Origin: Halorubrum sp. PV6
GTDB taxonomy: Archaea; Halobacteriota; Halobacteria; Halobacteriales; Haloferacaceae
Assembly: GCF_003990725.2 (NCBI RefSeq)
Contig: NZ_CP030064.1
Coordinates: forward strand, 1,240,001 to 1,304,000
Direction: 5' to 3'
DNA length: 64,000 nt
Under the pieces are notes generated by a model that saw only the letters and a list, made by a program, of their open reading frames with translations, made no database searches and had not been told where the DNA came from. Within the stretch, counting starts at the first letter, position 1, and each line of letters starts with the position of its first letter. Positions 62,465-64,000 of this stretch are shown here, one piece after another. The position numbers and the translations under genes are program-made.

Positions 62465-62482
62465 ATCACGATAGTATGTGAT
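62465..62482. promoter_or_regulatory. ATCAC-N8-GTGAT inverted repeat at the acyl-CoA dehydrogenase promoter
   Basis: Arms ATCAC and GTGAT separated by 8 bp, 10-27 nt upstream of the start codon. Minus strand reads TTATCACATAC...; the TATCAC half is shared with the acs2 and transporter motifs. Confidence 0.4.
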
Positions 62483-62585
62483 AATTGTTAGCGAACGGCC
62501 GACAATCCGCGCGAAGTTGTTCGAGGCCCGTACTGGGTATACTTGGTAAAAAGGGGATGACCGAAATCCGCGCGTGACCGCCGCC

Positions 62586-63725
62586 TCAGCGGTTCTCGAC
62601 GAACGTCGCGATCCGGTCGGTCGCCTCCTTCAACTCGCGCATCGAGGTCGCGTACGACACGCGGAGGTGCCCCTCGGCGCCCGCGCCGAAGACGGAGCCG
62701 GGGACGACCGCGACACCTTGGGCCTCCAGCAGTTCCTCGGCGAACGCCTCGTCGTCGCCGCCGCAGTCGGGGAAGGCGTAGAAGGCGCCGCCGGGCTCGA
62801 AGGTGTCGAGTCCCATCTCGTTGAACCGGGAGACGACCAGCCGGCGGCGGCGGTTGTACTCGTCGACCATCTCAGCCACCTCGTCGTCGCACCGGTCGAG
62901 CGCCTCGATGGCGGCGTACTGGGGAGTCGTCGGCGCCGACAGCATGGTGTACTGGTGGATCCGGTTCATCGCGTCGATGGCATCGGTCGGCCCCAACGCG
63001 TAGCCGAGCCGGAGCCCCGTCATCGCGTACGCCTTCGAGAAGCCGTTGACGACGACGGTCCGCTCGCGCATCTCCGGTTGGTTCGCGATCGACGCGTGGT
63101 CGGTTCCGTAGGTGAGCGCGGCGTATATCTCGTCGGCGATCACCCGGAGGTCGTTCTCGCGACAGAACGCGGCCACCTCGGCGAGCTCCTCGTCCGTCAT
63201 CGTCGCGCCGGTCGGGTTGTTCGGGTAACAGAGGACGAGTAAGTCCGCGTCAGCGGCGCCCGCCGCTTCCAGCGACGACCGGGTGAGCGCGAAGTCGTCG
63301 GCCGCGCGGGTGGGGACCGTCAGCCGCTCGCCGCCGGCCAGTTCGATCCCCGGCCCGTAGGAGATGTAGGTCGGCTCGTGGACCGCCACCGTGTCGCCGG
63401 GGTCGACCAGCGCGCGGAAGGCCAGATCGACCGCCTCGCTCGCGCCGGTCGTGACGAGTATCTCCGAGGCGGGGTCGTACGACTGGTCGTAGCGCTGGTG
63501 GTGGTCCGCGATCCGCTCTCGGAGCGCGGCCATCCCGCGGTTCGAGGTGTAGGAGGTCTTCCCGCGTTCGAGCGAGTCGATCGCGGCGGTGCGGGCGGCC
63601 CAGGGCGCGGAGAAGTCCGGCTCGCCGACGCCCAGCGAGATCACGTCGTCGCGCGCCTCGGCGAGCTCGAAGAACTTCCGTATCCCCGACTCCGGGAGGT
63701 CGCGAGCGCGCTCGGACAGCCTCAT
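62586..63725 (-). CDS. Class I/II PLP-dependent aminotransferase
   Basis: 379 aa. Seen: VISLGVGEPDFSAPW, TTGASEAVDLAFRALVDPGD, CYPNNPTGATMTDEEL (Asn pairing with PLP), DEIYAALTYG, and PLP-Lys in VVNGFSKAYAMTGLRLGYA. Probably acts on aspartate or aromatic/branched amino acids. Its start overlaps the stop of an Lrp regulator gene (ATGA); such aminotransferase-Lrp pairs are conserved in haloarchaea, and Lrp control of the pair is likely. Confidence 0.93.
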   Translation of the reverse strand: MRLSERARDLPESGIRKFFELAEARDDVISLGVGEPDFSAPWAARTAAIDSLERGKTSYTSNRGMAALRERIADHHQRYDQSYDPASEILVTTGASEAVDLAFRALVDPGDTVAVHEPTYISYGPGIELAGGERLTVPTRAADDFALTRSSLEAAGAADADLLVLCYPNNPTGATMTDEELAEVAAFCRENDLRVIADEIYAALTYGTDHASIANQPEMRERTVVVNGFSKAYAMTGLRLGYALGPTDAIDAMNRIHQYTMLSAPTTPQYAAIEALDRCDDEVAEMVDEYNRRRRLVVSRFNEMGLDTFEPGGAFYAFPDCGGDDEAFAEELLEAQGVAVVPGSVFGAGAEGHLRVSYATSMRELKEATDRIATFVENR

Positions 63726-64000
63726 GGCGACACGGAGAGGCGGTCGTCGTCGTCGCCGTCCTCGAACCGGATCCCGCCGTCCTTGTAGGTCTCCATGATG
63801 TAGTGGGTCACCGTCTGAGTGACCTCCGGCATCGGCGCGACCTGCTCGGAGATGAACCGCGAGACGTCTTGCATCGTCTCGCCGAGGACCTCCACGGCGA
63901 AGTCGTAGTCGCCGGACACCAGGTGGAGCGCGTCGACCGCGGGGAACTTCGAAATCTGGTCGGCGACCTGCTCGTAGCCGGTCTCGCGGTCGAGTTCGAC
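63722..64000 (-). CDS. Lrp/AsnC-family regulator, 5' part beyond window
   Basis: Only the C-terminal ~92 residues are in the window: the RAM ligand-binding domain, VELDRETGYEQVADQI, ALHLVSGDYDFAVEVLG and VTHYIMETYKDGGIRF. The HTH part is off the right edge. Amino-acid-responsive DNA-binding protein; coupled to the aminotransferase gene by a 4-bp overlap. Confidence 0.9.
   Translation of the reverse strand, partial: VELDRETGYEQVADQISKFPAVDALHLVSGDYDFAVEVLGETMQDVSRFISEQVAPMPEVTQTVTHYIMETYKDGGIRFEDGDDDDRLSVSP

Overview
The window is chromosomal DNA from a haloarchaeon, most likely Halorubrum or a close relative (genus is an inference). It is very GC-rich with strong G/C third-codon bias. Its proteins are acidic and rich in Asp and Glu. 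Many genes are preceded by a TATA element about 25 nt from the ATG with no Shine-Dalgarno sequence, as in leaderless haloarchaeal transcripts. Archaeal markers include topoisomerase VI, PurS, PyrI, the AroA'/AroB' shikimate entry, an HTH_10 (Bat-type) regulator, JAMM, TRAM and DUF5798 proteins, and a geranylgeranyl reductase. No rRNA, tRNA, CRISPR array, insertion sequence or integrated element was recognised, and no gene-free stretch exceeds about 250 bp.

Layout. 1-4.4 kb: ilvD (cut by the left edge), a VOC protein, purQ, a 31-codon bridging ORF, purS, and divergent purU. 4.4-8 kb: a small membrane protein and a four-gene run (zinc-less MDR dehydrogenase, pterin-synthase-like protein, glycosyltransferase, methyltransferase). 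8-12.3 kb: a CDP-alcohol phosphatidyltransferase, cytidylate kinase, YihY, a JAMM protease and an MGMT-like protein without its cysteine. 12.4-19.8 kb: aromatic amino-acid synthesis (trpCBA, AroA', AroB'), interrupted by a flavin reductase and an HTTM protein on the other strand. 20-32 kb: M32 carboxypeptidase, threonine aldolase, pyrBI, menD, grpE, surE and several conserved haloarchaeal genes. 32-43.9 kb: acyltransferase, purD, a YyaL-type protein, a geranylgeranyl reductase, a sugar-acid dehydratase, an animal-type haem peroxidase, a DUF2209-like gene and hflX. 44-53 kb: an acetate block (two acetyl-CoA synthetase paralogues around a Bat-like regulator, then a DUF4212/symporter pair and UspA). 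53-64 kb: small genes, top6B-top6A, stress and redox genes, a histidine kinase, acyl-CoA dehydrogenase, and an aminotransferase/Lrp pair cut by the right edge.

How it works together. The purS-purQ and purD promoters, 31 kb apart, carry the same palindrome at the same distance from the TATA element, which suggests one purine regulator. purU, which releases formate from formyl-tetrahydrofolate, is divergent from purS across one of these sites. trpC starts inside an 18-bp perfect palindrome with a TGTACA core, and AroA'/AroB' supply the same pathway. In the acetate block, the regulator sits between the two acs genes, and a second palindromic motif precedes acs2 and the transporter operon. Several short tandem repeats and AT-only hexamer islands lie in otherwise GC-rich sequence and are described under findings.
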